64,000 nt of DNA from assembly GCF_027887165.1 (NCBI RefSeq), contig NC_077228.1:206499479-206563478 (forward strand), given 5' to 3'. Within the stretch, counting starts at the first letter, position 1. Each line of letters begins with the position of its first letter. Source of the stretch: Monodelphis domestica. Lineage: Eukaryota > Chordata > Mammalia > Didelphimorphia > Didelphidae. Both the position numbers and the translations under genes were made by a program. Below the pieces are notes generated by a model. That model was given only the letters and a program-made list of their open reading frames with translations. It had not been told where the DNA came from and made no database searches. Below are positions 34,557-47,239 of this stretch, one piece after another.

Positions 34557-36203
34557 CTGTAAGACAATGGAAAGCAAGTTTAACGTGGAGGCACAGTTAC
34601 TGCAAATTTCAAGTCATTAGGCCAATGACTTAAAACATGTTATCACTAATTATCACAAGAAGGGGCTGAGCTTGGTTGTCTATCTCAGAGAAGCCCTACA
34701 TGCCAGGTAGGCTAAAGGAGTGCTGACTCTCATACATATGTCCAAACCCAGATATTGACTCCTCCATTTTCTAGGTAACTTGTTATTTAAAATCCAGCAA
34801 AGATTAGGCAGTCAGTTCATAAAAGCAGGTCAATCATTGGTGGCAATGCATGAACATCTTTTGTATTTACAATTCACTCTTTTTCTCTTTTCCATCCCTG
34901 CCCCTGCCCCCAAATTCTAAGTACCAATGATGGCACCCCAAGCTCACAAGACTGACAAATATATTATGGTCTTCTAGAGGAATGGAATGTAGATGAACAG
35001 ATCATCAGCTAGCAAGTGATACAGAAGTCATTCTCCCTGGGGATTCAGGACACGCCAGTTAATAAACTCAGTCACTTTGCCATTCACTGTTCTCCCACCC
35101 TTTTGATGGTTACCATTTGTGAGGCTTGGAGCTCTATGTCTCAGATTACGTCTAGCAGAGGTTAGTGACAGGACCAAAGGAAGGGACAGTGCAACAAAGA
35201 GTCTAGATATAGCCCTTCTCTAAGATTCCTTTTTAAAGGAAGTTAAGAAGATTCAACATCCAACAAATAAAGTCTTCCAGAGTCCAACAAAATAAGGAGA
35301 ATGTGCACCAGTTGGAAAGCCCAAGGAGTAAAAGGGAAGAAGCCTAATGCTTCTCCTTTCATGGGAAGAGAATGTCCAACTGGGCTTGTTGCCCAGATGC
35401 CCCCAGGAAAGCAGGTGGCAAATACTCTGGTCCTGGAGTAGCCTGGAAAATGAAGAGTAAGCTGTCAGAGGCCAAAGGGAAATAGTGAGATGACAAACGT
35501 GCTGCCATGGTGACTGTACAATTGCAATCAAACCCAAAACACTAGGGGAGCAGTATCCTGAACACAGGATAAAGACACTATGAGGGAAGTAATTGTTCCT
35601 ATACTGTACCTTGCATAATAATTTTGTTTTTTTAAGTACTATTAAATAATAAGTTATTAAAATATTAAGTAGCTTAAGAAATCCTAAAAGACAATAAATA
35701 GATCAGGATCTCAATGACTAAAATTTCTGAGCTCTGTTGCTTTGTGTCCATAATCCATTAAACTGCCTTTACCCGACTCCTTCTTTAATTCTTAAAGGAG
35801 AATTTTTAACATAGCCCACTTTATAGAACCACTATAACTGGTTAGTAGAAATATTCATAAAGTATTTTGTATATCATTCCAATAAGACTTTTGGCTGTGG
35901 ATCAGTGAAGCAATTGTTTTCCAATTCCCTCAAGAGGTGATTTATTTGCCATATTCTAGTTTTCATGATGCATGTGCATGTACCCAAAAAAATCTAACCA
36001 ACTTTAAAAAAATTTTCCCCTTTATTATTATTAAGCATTTGACTTATATAAACAAATATGAACTTTTCTCCATGTTCAAGGGACAGAAAAGAGAATTTTC
36101 ACTTTGTATGGCTTGGTTTTTTTAAAGGCATATTTAAAATTTAACAACAGATATTTCCATTACTATTCTGCCTCTGTGTCCCTTTCCAAAATTTCTTCTG
36201 CTT

Positions 36204-36439
36204 TCTTTTGTGAATTCTAACGTTTCTTTTTTTAAACCTTTACCTTCTGTCTCAAAAACAATGTGAAGTATCAGTTCCATGGCAGAAGAGTAGTAAGAAC
36301 AAGTAACTGGGGTAAGTAATTTGCCATGGGACAAACAGCTAATAAGTGTTTGAGGCCAGATTTAAATACAGGATCTTCCATCTCCAGGCTTGGCTCTCTA
36401 TCCATTGAGCCATCTAGCTGCCCCTCTTTTGTGAATTCT
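36204..36439 (-). mobile_element. tRNA-headed SINE, antisense, with 15-bp target-site duplication
   Basis: The SINE body (36219-36424) ends in agccatctagctgcccc. The 15-mer tcttttgtgaattct flanks it at 36204-36218 and 36425-36439 without mismatch, showing an L1-type retrotransposition event. Confidence 0.88.
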
Positions 36440-36524
36440 TAACATTAGTAGGACACTAAGCAGTATCAACTGACTTGGTGCAAATTTTTGTACATAAGGC
36501 AAAGAGAAATACGAACACTTTTAT

Positions 36525-36999
36525 TAAAAAAGTATTTTTTTTTTTACAATTGGTACATCTGATGCTTTTAATGACTGTAAAACAGTCCTTTGGAGTCATG
36601 ATTGGTCATTGCATTTATTACAATTTTAAAGTTTTTCATAGTTATTTTCCATTATACTGTTATGGTATTGTTCTTCTGGTTCAACCCCAGTTTCTATAAG
36701 TCTCCCCAAAGTTTCTCTAAATCCATCCTTCATTTCTTATATCACACTAATATTCCAATATACTCATACACCAAAATTTGCTACTATGGATACTTTTTAG
36801 CACACCTGAGTTCTTTTCTATCTTTAATCTCTCTTTGAGCTATATATATAGGCCTAGTAATGGGTCTACTGATGGCAACTTTTTGGACCTAATTCCAAAG
36901 TGCTTTCCAGAAAAGCTCAATCAATTTAGTTTGACCAAGAGAACATGAATGTGATATGTGCCTCCAACATCTGTCAATTTCCTTATATATGTATGTATG

Positions 37000-37064
<65 letters not shown>

Positions 37065-37140
37065 TCTATTTGACGGGTATAAGCTGCAATTTCATTTTTG
37101 TTTTGTTTTTTAACTTCTCTGTTCCCATTAGTTCAGAGTT
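36525..37140 (-). mobile_element. Old L1 fragment, antisense, hosting a (GT)n tract
   Basis: Ordered, diverged antisense L1 sequence: catttcttatatcacactaa, ggcctagtaatgggtctact, aattccaaagtgctttccag, ctccaacatctgtcaatttc. A (GT)n microsatellite has grown inside it. Confidence 0.5.
37001..37062. repeat. (GT)n microsatellite
   Basis: About 31 uninterrupted GT units; CA repeats in the KANSL1 transcript. Confidence 0.95.
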
Positions 37141-37871
37141 AAGGTGTAAATCTCTGGCCACCTCCAAAAAACTGCCCTAATCAGATTTCAAACTACCTGC
37201 GAAATGTTTAAAAATAAACAAAATTATAATATAGATAATATAAATTTGTGGTTTTCTAAGCCAATATGCAGCCAATAGGGAATCATTTTCTTTTTGAGTT
37301 TTGACACAACAGATTTTGTAAAGTATCTTTTTATCAGCTGCTGATGCCTAATTAGATTTTACCATTCAGTTAAAAAGGATGTTGCAACAGAGGTGGAAAT
37401 TGCTACCAAGCTACTCTTGATGCCAGAGCTCTAAAAGTGAAAAGAAGTGAAGGTAAAGGGCCTTAGTAAAACAGCTGGATCCAATGTCTCATACTAAATT
37501 TGATTTCCTGAGGAACACTTTTAAGTACCTTGGTATACTCTATTTCTTCCACATGTGCATGTTCAAGAGTTTTCTGTCAAAATGAAGAATTAAAGGAATG
37601 CATGCCTAAACAACAGAACACTTTACCCCCATTGAACTGGTGAAGATAGTGTAAGATGGAAACAATATTCGAGGGGCTATGAGAAAACAGATACGCTAAA
37701 AATTAATGCTTGTGGAACCTGAAATCTGTTGAACTATTCTGGAAAAGAATTAGCAATTTTATAGTACTCCAAGAAGGTTACTGATAGGAGGAAGAAAAAA
37801 AAAATCACCCATATATTATTTATTATTTGTATTAGCAAACTTTAAAAAACAACTACTACTACTGTATGTAT

Positions 37872-38070
37872 AGGGGCAACTAGGTAGCTCAGTGGACTGA
37901 CAGACCTGAAGTAAGAAGGACCTGTATTCAAAAATCTAGTCTCAAGACACTTCCTAGCTGTGTGATCCTGGGCAAGTCACTTAACCCCAATAGCCTAGTC
38001 CTTTCCACTCTTCTGCCTTGGAACTAATACTTAGTATTGATTCTAAGAAAGAAGGTAAAAGTTAAAAGAA
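37872..38070 (+). mobile_element. tRNA-headed SINE
   Basis: ggggcaactaggtagctcag, tgtgatcctgggcaagtcac, ctgccttggaactaatactt, A-rich tail. Confidence 0.85.
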
Positions 38071-39949
38071 ATATGGAAATACATAATGATAACTGAGTGA
38101 AGAATATCCATCTTCCACCATCCATGTGGCTAACAATCACATTAAGACAATATTAAAAGTGTAATAAATTCAGACCAGATACAATTAACAAGATTAATAC
38201 TAACTTAACAAAGCCACTTCTAAAAGTATAAAGTAGCCTGTACTATCAAGAACAATTTTTCAATTATTTCTGGGCCACATACTTGGGGGCAAGGGGAATG
38301 GGATGGAATTCATGGATGAATCCGTTGAAGTTTGTCAAAAACTAAATTTGCAAAAGAGAATAAAAACAAAATCAACGACATTTTGAATATCTTTTAACTT
38401 GGGGTTCTAAAAAGCACCCTTTTGGAGAAAACAATATGGGATAGTTCCAGACACAGGTTAAAAGAATTGGTAACTTTGTTCCTTAGAAAGAATCAACATG
38501 TTAACCTTCCCAAAGGGCAAAAATAAGTAGGAAAAATACTTAGAATAAGGTCTATCACTTCTATAGCCAAGTATAAGAGTTCTAGCAGATTTATTTCTTG
38601 GTCCAATCTCTGTGAGTAACTGTACAGTGACTAATGAAGCCTTGGGTCAAGGCAAGTACCAACTAGATAAGACTAAAAGTATAAGGGTAATCTCACAGAT
38701 ACCTCATCAAAGATTTGGTAGCACATAGAATCTCACCTCTGTGGAATAAAGTTGAGCACTGACCAATTAGAAATGGTCTAAGTAGATCTGAAAAGTCAAA
38801 TGTACCAGAACAGTTTCCAGATACCAGAATGCGATGTTTGCAGCTATATGTAGTTGTCAAAACTCTAATAGTGCTTTAGTCACAGACCAGAGGTATGAGT
38901 CAGTGCTTAGATGCCACCTAAGTCCCCTGGAATCAGATTCCAAATCCAGGATTCCTTCCACTGCACTTAATACCCTGTTTCTCTAATCTCAAGATAGAAA
39001 AGTGGGCTATAAGTTCCCTTACTTTATTGGGATAAAAAGCCAAGGAAAATCCTGCTGTTATCTCACCTCACTTGCGACCATCCAACTTATCTCATAACTA
39101 TCATCAGCATTCAAAAAACAATTCAGAGTATCATAGATTTTGAGCTGGAAGGGATTTCAGTGTTTAAGTCTAACTCCCTCATTTGAGTTCCTTTATTTTG
39201 AAGATTAGAAAAAAAGGTTTAAAGAGTTTAAGCAACTGAGGCAGAATTTGAATTCAAATCTTTCTGATGCTAAATCCAACACTCCCCTATATATGCCCAT
39301 CAAAATTAGATAGTAGAGTTTTATGGACAGGGATGGTAACTTTCACTCTATGTGTAACTCCCAGGTAAAGAAGCTCCCCTTTACCAGGGCAGACTGGCAC
39401 TTTCTCTCCCTCCAACACACCAGAGTCACATTCAACACAGATCAGGTATGACTTAAATCTGACTTTGAGGTTTCTCCACTATTCCCTACACCATGCTACT
39501 GCCCATTCAAATAACAAAACATTTACAAAGCACTTTAAACCTAATAAGTCTGTGAGATTGATAAAATAGTATTTTCCCTATTTTGTGGATTATAAAACTG
39601 AGGCTCAGAAATAACCTTGTCCTTGGTCAAACAACTAGTGTCAGAGCTATTATCAACAGTCTAATAAGGAAGTCAACAATTAGTGTGCTGACCTACTCTT
39701 TTAAAACCTGGAAAACTGTCAAATCTTGGCTGAGCTTCTAAAAAGTAAAATATAGCTAAAAGAATAGATCCTACTAGCAGTATATGAGAAGCAGCACCTA
39801 TCTTCATGAATATAAAAAAAAGGCACATTATTGTGACTTCTTTTGTCTGTGCTCTTCAGGTCTAGTGGAATGAATTAACCACTGTCTCTATTACTGAAGC
39901 CGCAATAATCTGCAAAAGATGCCTGGTCACATCCAAACCAAATACTTAC

Positions 39950-40107
39950 AGACGTAGTAACTGTGCCCTGTGAACTTGAGCTGGTGGGTACAGAGCCATC
40001 CGATGAGGTGGAAGAGGAAAGCTGTCGTACCAAAGGGCTGGGTGATGGGTGGTGGGTGACAGCTGTCAAGTAGCTTGAATTGCCTACATCTGTGTGATGT
40101 TTCAGCA
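39950..40107 (-). CDS. KANSL1: KANSL1 exon, Ser-rich linker
   Basis: 158 bp. It completes a Val codon and encodes [40 protein letters not shown] and [12 protein letters not shown]. Human has the homologous [16 protein letters not shown] and STSQQ context. The sequence is low-complexity and more diverged than the flanking exons, as expected for a disordered linker. Acceptor aaccactgcag and donor gtaagtat on the minus strand. Confidence 0.95.
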
Positions 40108-40377
40108 CTGCAGTGGTTAACAGAAAGAGAAACAAAAATGGTTACATTCCCTTAAGCAGTTGCACTTTTGGATCAAACTGGAAATGCCACTGAAACACAT
40201 CTGATGTGAAAAAGTCTTCTAAGCCTAGAGAAGTAAAGAAGCAAAAGCAAACTGGGTTGGTGGGAGGTGGGTGGTTGGAAGGAGGTTGCTATAGCAGTGG
40301 AAGTACCCTGCATTTTAGAAGCAGTAGGCTTCCCACCACTTTGCTGCCTCCCTAGAACCTGAAGGGCAAAGATAATT

Positions 40378-40397
40378 GGGGGGGGGGGGGGGGGGGG
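40378..40397. repeat. G20 homopolymer in KANSL1 intron
   Basis: Twenty consecutive G (C on the transcribed strand), followed by agaagaag and another G6. It lies about 100 nt downstream, on the minus strand, of the donor of exon 40498-40683. Confidence 0.9.
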
Positions 40398-40497
40398 AGA
40401 AGAAGGGGGGAGTTTGAGAGAAGCCCAGGTGGCCTCAGAAAGCCCTGAGCAGACACAGGTGCCGGTACAGGTGCCAGGCCTGGCCCTGGCTGCCTAC

Positions 40498-40683
40498 CTT
40501 CACTTCTCTCAGATGAATGGTCTCGCAATCGCATTTTGCTCTGGTTTGGGTCATGCACGGGTGGAGGATTGAGCAAGCGCTCTGCTTTGGGCGCTGTAAC
40601 TCTCTCTGCCATGGACACAGCCATTACATCATCTAAGTGCTGCCTGTGGGTCTTGTCAGGCCGAGTTTGGTGATGGGAGAGTT
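40498..40683 (-). CDS. KANSL1: KANSL1 exon, central linker
   Basis: 186 bp encoding [60 protein letters not shown] and E plus one base. It closely follows human KANSL1. The first two bases complete a Lys codon begun in exon 42157-42339. The Met within DDVMAVSM is internal and not a start. Acceptor cccatcttcag and donor gtaggcag on the minus strand. Confidence 0.96.
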
Positions 40684-41004
40684 CTGAAGATGGGAACAGA
40701 AAAAGAGCTATGGAATGTTTTCTTTCCTTTCTCTTTCTGGTTAAGGAAGGGCACCTGAAGATGCTGAACTCTCAAGTCAACTCAATGCTAACTCCAAACA
40801 CCTAGACAAGCAAACTAGGGAGGGATGATGCCCTGTGATATATAGCTGATGGCAAGTGAACAGAGGATCTAATGTCACTGCTAGGCTAGTACCATCAATC
40901 AATCTCTCCAGTCTCCCACTTGACTTCTAGACACATTATGAAAAGGGTTGTGCCTTTATTCAATTTGATAAACATTAATTAAGCACCTATGTTCACATAA
41001 AGAT

Positions 41005-41210
41005 AGCTTGGTATAGTGGAGAGAGAGCACCAGTTTTGAAGTCAGGAAGACTTTAGTAGAATTCCTATCTTCAGCACATCCTTGCTGTATGAGCTGGCAA
41101 GTTACTTAGCCACTTAATATCTCAGACAACTCTTAAGACTGTAAGATGCAGAATAGTAACTCATCTGAATTAGTAGAGGAAGCTTTCTTATCAAGAAAAA
41201 TAATTTTGTA
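41005..41210 (+). mobile_element. MIR-type SINE
   Basis: gagcaccagttttgaagtca, ttgctgtatgagctggcaag, degraded 3' half. Confidence 0.55.
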
Positions 41211-41229
41211 TTCAGTTGGAAGTTAGGGG

Positions 41230-41800
41230 GAATACATGGGAAGGCTTTAAGGAAGAGGTGGCACCTTAATTAGGCCCTGGAAGAATAGATGAAATTCAAA
41301 AGGACAAGGGTGGAATAGAAAAAAACCCATTCCAAGAATGGGGAGACAGTATAAGCAATAGTTTGGATACTTGAGAGGAGATGAAGAGGATAGGAAAAGT
41401 CTAGCTGTACAAAGTATATGACAAAAGGGAGTCATGCAAGATAAGCCTGGAGCCAGATTTTGGAGACGTTTGAATGCCAGGATAAAGAATTTATACTTTA
41501 TTTGGTAGGTAATGGGGAATCAGTCAGAATTTTTGAAGGTATAATTTGAAGGCAAATTAAGATTAAAGGAATATCAGTGTGAAGGAAAAGGGAGAAATTG
41601 GAAGCAGATAAATTAGGAAGCAATAAACTAGCCAAGATGAGCTGAGGTTTTCATTACAATTGCTGGAGGAGTGGAAGGAACAGATGTTAAATGAGACTTC
41701 CAGAGGCAGAACTAACAGGATTTGGCAACCGGCTGGATGTGGGGGTTAAAGGAGAGACAAAAGCAAAGACAATTTGGGGTTTTCAGCATGGGTTAACAGA
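41230..41800 (+). repeat. Unassigned old interspersed repeat, copy A
   Basis: Shares an ordered set of phrases with 59890-61195: an aggcnttgaagg-type start, a ctggagccagattttggaga / ctggagcaaaattctgaggg pair, and agaatttatactttatttgg / aggagtttacatttatccta. I recall similar sequence across mammals but cannot name it with confidence. Confidence 0.45.
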
Positions 41801-42156
41801 AATCTGATTGTCCCATCAACAGTAATGAATTTTAAGAAAACTGGTAAATCAACTAATAACTTCTGGATGCTCTAAAAGCAATCTGAGTTATCTTCCATAG
41901 CTCTCTTCCCAAAATCCAAGAGAATCCTGAATAGTGAAAGCTTATTTCCCCAAAATTCAGCAGTTAGAAAATGTGAATTTCTCATTGAGTTCTGAGTAAC
42001 CCACAGTCAACTAATATTCCCAACAAGCCATGTTGGCATATTTATTAAAGTGTAAATTATTTGAGAATTCCAAAGAACAGACAAATGGAAAACATCCAAA
42101 CAAACATACCACACACATTATCACACCTGCCAACCCTCTTCTTTCCCCAAACTTAC

Positions 42157-42339
42157 TGGCTGCTGCTAGAAAGGAGTTGACCAACTTGTGCCTATCTTTA
42201 CGAACAGGGTCAGGAAGGCTGCCCGGCATGGGTGCTCTGTGCTTGAGTGAAAGCTTTTTGGGAGGTTTGACTTTTTCAAAGGGCTTGTTCTGCCACTGAG
42301 ATTTCAGGATACTCTGGAAGTGCAGGCTTGTGGGAACAT
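42157..42339 (-). CDS. KANSL1: KANSL1 exon, conserved central region
   Basis: 183 bp. It completes an Asp codon and encodes [60 protein letters not shown] and the first base of a Lys codon. Nearly identical to human. Basic clusters ([11 protein letters not shown]) suggest nucleic-acid or protein contacts (inference). Acceptor cctgtag and donor gtaagttt on the minus strand. A truncated L1 has inserted only about 40 bp upstream of this exon's acceptor. Confidence 0.96.
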
Positions 42340-42377
42340 CTACAGGAGACACAAAACAACATTGTAGGTCAGTTAAG

Positions 42378-43617
42378 AAATCTGTATCCCCAACACCTCA
42401 CACTCTACACCAAGATAAATGCAGAATGGGTGAATGACTTGAACATAAAGAAGGAAATTAGTAAAGTAAATTAGGTGAACACAGAAAAGTATACATGTCA
42501 GACCTTTGGGAAGGGAAAGACTTTAAAACCAAGCAAGACATAGAAAGAGTCACAAAAAGTAAAAGAAATAATTTTGATTATATCAAATTAAAAAGATTTT
42601 GTTCCAACAAAACCAATGTAACCAAAATTAGAAGGGAAGCAACAAATTGGGAAACAATCTTCACTACAAAAACCTCTGACAAAACATTACTCAAATTTAC
42701 AAAGAGCTAAACCAATTGTACAAAAAAATCAAGCCATTCTCCAATTGAAAAACGGGCAAGGGACATGAATAGGCAATTTTCAGTTAAAGAAATTAAAAAC
42801 TATTAATAAGCACATGAAAAAGTGTTCTAAATCTCTTATAATCAGAGAAATGCAAATCAAAACAACTCTGAGGTATCACCTCACACCTAGCAGATTGGCT
42901 AACATGACAGTGAAGGAAAATAATGAATGTTGGAGGGGATGTGGCAAAATGGTGACATTAATTCATTGCTGGTGGAGTTGTGAATTGATCCAGCCATTCT
43001 GGAGGGCAATTTGGAACTATGCCCAAAGGGCACTAAAAGACTGTCTGCCCTTTGATCCAGCCATAGCACTGCTGGGTTTGTACCCCAAAGAGACAATAAG
43101 TAAAAAGACTTGTACAAGAATATTCATAGCTGCGCTCTTTGTGGTGGCAAAAAACTGGAAAATGAGGGGATGCCCCTCAATTGGGGGATGGCTGAGCAAA
43201 TTGTGGTATATGTTGGTGATGGAATACTATTGTGCTAAAAGGAATAATAAAGTAGAGGAATTCCATGGAGACTGGAACGACCTCCAGGAAGTGATGCAGA
43301 GTGCGAGGAGCAGAGCCAGGAGAACATTGTACACAGAGACTGATACACTGTGGTACAATCCAATGTAATGGACTTCTCCATTAGTCTCAATGCAATGTCC
43401 TGAACAACCTGCAGGGATCAAGGAGAAAAAAAAAACTACCCACAAACAGAGGACAAATGGTGGGATTAAAAACACCAAGGAAGGACAACACCTTGACTAT
43501 AGGGGTGATGGGGATATGATCGAGGAGAGACTCTGAATGAACACCCTACTACAGAAACCAATAGCATGGAAATGGGCTCGGGTTGAGGACGCATGTGACA
43601 TCCAGAGGAATCACGCA

Positions 43618-43671
<54 letters not shown>

Positions 43672-43744
43672 GGTGATCTTTGTTTCTAATGAATAACATT
43701 TGAAAATGACCAAATAAAATAATGTTAAAAAAAATCTGTATCCC
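42378..43744 (+). mobile_element. 5'-truncated L1 with target-site duplication and intact ORF2 C-terminal frame
   Basis: The insertion body (42391-43731) is flanked by the perfect 13-mer aaatctgtatccc (42378-42390 and 43732-43744). It encodes L1 ORF2 from downstream of the reverse-transcriptase core. A 184-residue open frame (42814-43368) begins MKKCSKSLIIREMQIKTTLR and contains the conserved Cys-rich stretch CWRGCGKM...HCWWSCELIQPFW and FDPAIALLGLYPKE, recognisably similar to the human L1 ORF2 C-terminus. A 3' UTR with a (TG)n tract and an aataaaataatg/A-rich end follow. Sense to the plus strand, so antisense within KANSL1. It cannot move itself, as ORF1, endonuclease and RT are missing. Confidence 0.9.
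43621..43664. repeat. (TG)n tract in L1 3' UTR
   Basis: About 22 TG units at the position where the L1 stub at 62832-62968 has G17. Confidence 0.95.
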
Positions 43745-46484
43745 TATCATCTTGGCATATATCTCCTTATATTAAATGAGTTTTCTCTGTAAAGCCGCTT
43801 TCCCAAAAAGTTAATGGATAAGGACCTCATCTTACTCTCTCGCTTTCTCCACTAGTCTAACAAGAATAGCATGTTGTTTGTTTGTTTTTTTAAGTTTATT
43901 TCATTTCTACTGAAACCATTGTGCTGCCACTCACAAGCAGGTTATTCAATAAGTAACGGTTTTATAAAGGGTTTGAGCTTTCCCCCTTCATTATTTCAAT
44001 CTACCAGGACCTTGAACCTCTTAATCTGGCCCTCAACTAGTAATTATTTCCTTAGGAAAACTCTTCCTCTTGTTACAAAATAGTGATTGTTAATAGGACT
44101 AACATATCCTGACCAGTAAATGTGGGAAAAGTTAAGATGCTGGCAATAAGAGGGCTCTTTATTTAACCTCTTGATTCTTAGCAACACTTAGAATAATCTT
44201 TGTGGCAGGTCCGAAATTCCATCAATGAGAATCTGAATATTATCAAGTTTCTCTCAAAGGATTTCAAGTCTCCATTCTCTGACCAACCTAGACTACTGAT
44301 CCTTTATGGCATTTCAATAAACATTTTTTTAAAATGTGAGCATTTTGGTAATTGTATATTTTGACCAAAAATGCTAACAGTTTGGTGACCAAAGAAAGAT
44401 GCTTTCCAAAAGACCCTGTGTTTCAGTGGGAATTTCAGATTATGACTTTTTTCTGTCCTATCTAGTATTGCACTCACAGCTTTTAAACTAGAAAAAACAA
44501 TTGCAAAATACTAAAACTAACCATAGGAAAAGTTGTTTACTTTGTGATCAGTTTTTAAACACAATGTCCAGGGAAATTTCAGTCTTCAAAAACAAAGTTT
44601 TATTACACACAATCTGTCTTCCTTCCTTACTTGATAAACTTACCTGCCACAATATTTTTTAAAAAAAAAATCAAAACTAGATTAAAACAGTGACTAATAG
44701 GTAAAAGGCAATACTGTGTTACATTGATACCTTATACATAACTTTAGTTGGAATTCGTCATATCAATAATATAAGAAAAGGTCCTATGATACTACACACT
44801 TGGGAGACTGTGAAGAAGTACCCCAAAAAGCATCTGACTTGCATCTGCCCTGGTATAGAAACAATCAATGGACCAAACAAGTCACTTTCCTTTCATTCAC
44901 TATATTAGGCAATGCTGGGTCTTCCAAAACTCAATATTTTACTAAAACATGGATCCTGCTTGTCAGAGGGCTATGACACAGGCAAACGATGAATCATTAT
45001 TCTGCCACTAGCTTACATTTAACTCAAAATGTTGGATTTTAAAAGACATTTTCCTGATAAGGTCCTGAGAAGTAGGTTATATGCAAGAACTACTAGTTTA
45101 CTGGAAAAGGGAGCTCTCAGGAAGAAAGTTTCTCCTCCAGCTCATCTCTGTAACTCCAAGTTTGACAGAATTTCTGGGAAACACTGACATATAAGGGTCT
45201 TGACCAGTCATAGAGTCAATATGTTAGAGACTTAAACCTGGTTTTTCCTAACTTCAAACGCAGATTTCTATCAACTCTACCACAACGTGTCTGTGATCTG
45301 ACTATATTATCTTATTACAGATATAGACATTTGCCTGGAATTACATAGTTATTATTAAGTTTTAAAATTGGGAATATAATACATGTATTCTGATGCTTAC
45401 CTAACCCCAACATTAATAAAATATGGTAAATGTATTAGTTCATAGAACGCTTTGCATCACTGTCATGAAGAGCTAAATAGTAGAATAGTACTATTTCAGT
45501 TGACTTTCAAAACTAGTCTCCAAAAAAAAAAAAAAATAGACCTAATTAAAAATTGTCAAACAAATTTCATGCTCTGGCTGAAAGAAGGCAGTTCAAAAAT
45601 ACCCTGATATATTAAGAACATGTCTTGTTAAAAAATGTAAACATAACTCAAGTTCTAAACAAGGTTAGATATAGGTGTTGAGAGAAAGAAACCTAAAATG
45701 AATGAAGACAAAGACCTCAGGGAAAAGTCATGTAAGAGACTTTTTAAAAAGTCTCTGCTCAAGTAGTATTATTTAAATGTAGGCTTCTAAAGGTTTTTGG
45801 TCAGTTAGGAAATATAAGCATAAAACTACTAAAATTACTTAAAATAATTCCCTTGAAATGCTTCCCTCATGGCACTCTATCATTCATTTTCTCCTACCAT
45901 TGTTACTTTTGGTAGATTGATCTCAGGACCCTATCCCCACCCCGCTTCTGTAGCCTTTCTTTGACCAGCAGGTGGCAATGTGACCAAGCATTTCTGCTCT
46001 TGCTTTTAAGTTCATTCTTTTCACCAAAGTTATTACATCATCTGCATTTCCAGTTAAAGATTAACTGGACATAATCAAGCAAGCTAACAAAGAGACAAGC
46101 ACCTCCCACAGCTGTGCCAAATGGTTATTACACACTCATCACCACCACCACGGGCACCAAGAAATTTCTCAGGATTTACTGGTTCTCCTATGTTTTACTA
46201 AAGCCAAGAGCCTGAGGCAGCCTGTATCAGGCAAAATGGCAGCAACATAATTTGAGACAGACAGATAGGCAGTTGTGCAAAAGGAGGTAGCCATGGTAAA
46301 AATCAATAACTCTACCAATCAAGAAGAATGAAATGTAGGACAGAAAAACAAAAACAAAAAACAGCTGAGTTCACTATCCTCTCTACATATTAAAAAAAAA
46401 AATGCAAAAGCCCAAGACCAGCAAACTTGGAACATTATGAATGTGTACGTCCCTTTCTGTCTGTCTCCCTCTAAGAAATCTGGG

Positions 46485-46830
46485 TTTAAGTTGAGTGGCT
46501 AACTTATGAATTTGTAATTTTTTCTTTCTCTGAGCCTCAATTTCCATATCTATAAAAGAAGAATGAAACTCTTTTACCTACCTCATATGGTTATTTAAAA
46601 GAAAATATGTAAGAGGTCACTAGATGGTAAAATGAACAGGGCATTGCGCTTGGAGGCATGAAGATGTGAGTTCAAATCCTATCTCACATACTAGCTTTGT
46701 AACCATGAATAAATCATTAAATCTCTCACCCTGGATTTCCTCTGCATAATAATAGTACCTACCTGACGGTTTTTCTGAGAATCAAATGAGTTAATACATT
46801 CAAAGAGCTTGTAAACTTGCTATACAAGTA
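46485..46830 (+). mobile_element. MIR/THER-type SINE remnants (two)
   Basis: First: ctgagcctcaatttccatat, aactcttttacctacctcat. Second: tgtgagttcaaatcctatct, agtacctacctgacggtttt. Confidence 0.6.
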
Positions 46831-47239
46831 GAGGTAGTTAAGATGGCTCAGTGGAGAGAAAGCCAGGCCTCAAATCAGGAGGTCCCAGGATCAAATCTAG
46901 CCTCAGATACTTCCTTAGCTGTGTGACCCTGAGCAAATCTTTATTGGGGTGAGGTGGGGGTGTGCGGCGGCTTACCTTCCATCTTGGAATCAATATGTAT
47001 ATTGGTTCCAAGGCAGAAGAGGGGTAAGGGCTAGGTATTAGGGGCTAAGTGACTTGCCCAGGGTCACACAGCTGGTAAGTGTCTGAGGTCAGATTTGAAC
47101 CTAGGACCTCCTATCTCTAGGCCTGGCTCTCAACCCACTGAGCTATCCAGTTGCCCCCCACCTGGCCCTTACTGATTTTCTGCCTTGGAACCAATATTTA
47201 GCAACAAGCCTAAGTCAGATGGTAAGGGTTTTCTAAAAA

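Larger units (their letters stand above)
34557..39949 (-). other. KANSL1: KANSL1 intron (5.4 kb)
   Basis: Contains a minus SINE with a 15-bp target duplication (36204-36439), an old antisense L1 piece with a (GT)n tract inside it (36525-37140), a plus SINE (37872-38070), and MIR-like remnants (about 39120-39300 and 39510-39690). Nothing recognised in 34620-36200 or 38100-39110. Confidence 0.85.
40684..42156 (-). other. KANSL1: KANSL1 intron (1.5 kb)
   Basis: Holds a MIR-type SINE in plus orientation (about 41005-41210) and a plus-strand copy of an unassigned old repeat (41230-41800) that recurs at 59890-61195. No other exon recognised. Confidence 0.85.

Noticed and set aside
42814-43368. 184-residue open frame as a host gene
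   Set aside because: It is the C-terminal part of L1 ORF2 within a truncated L1 that has a target duplication; no host gene structure.
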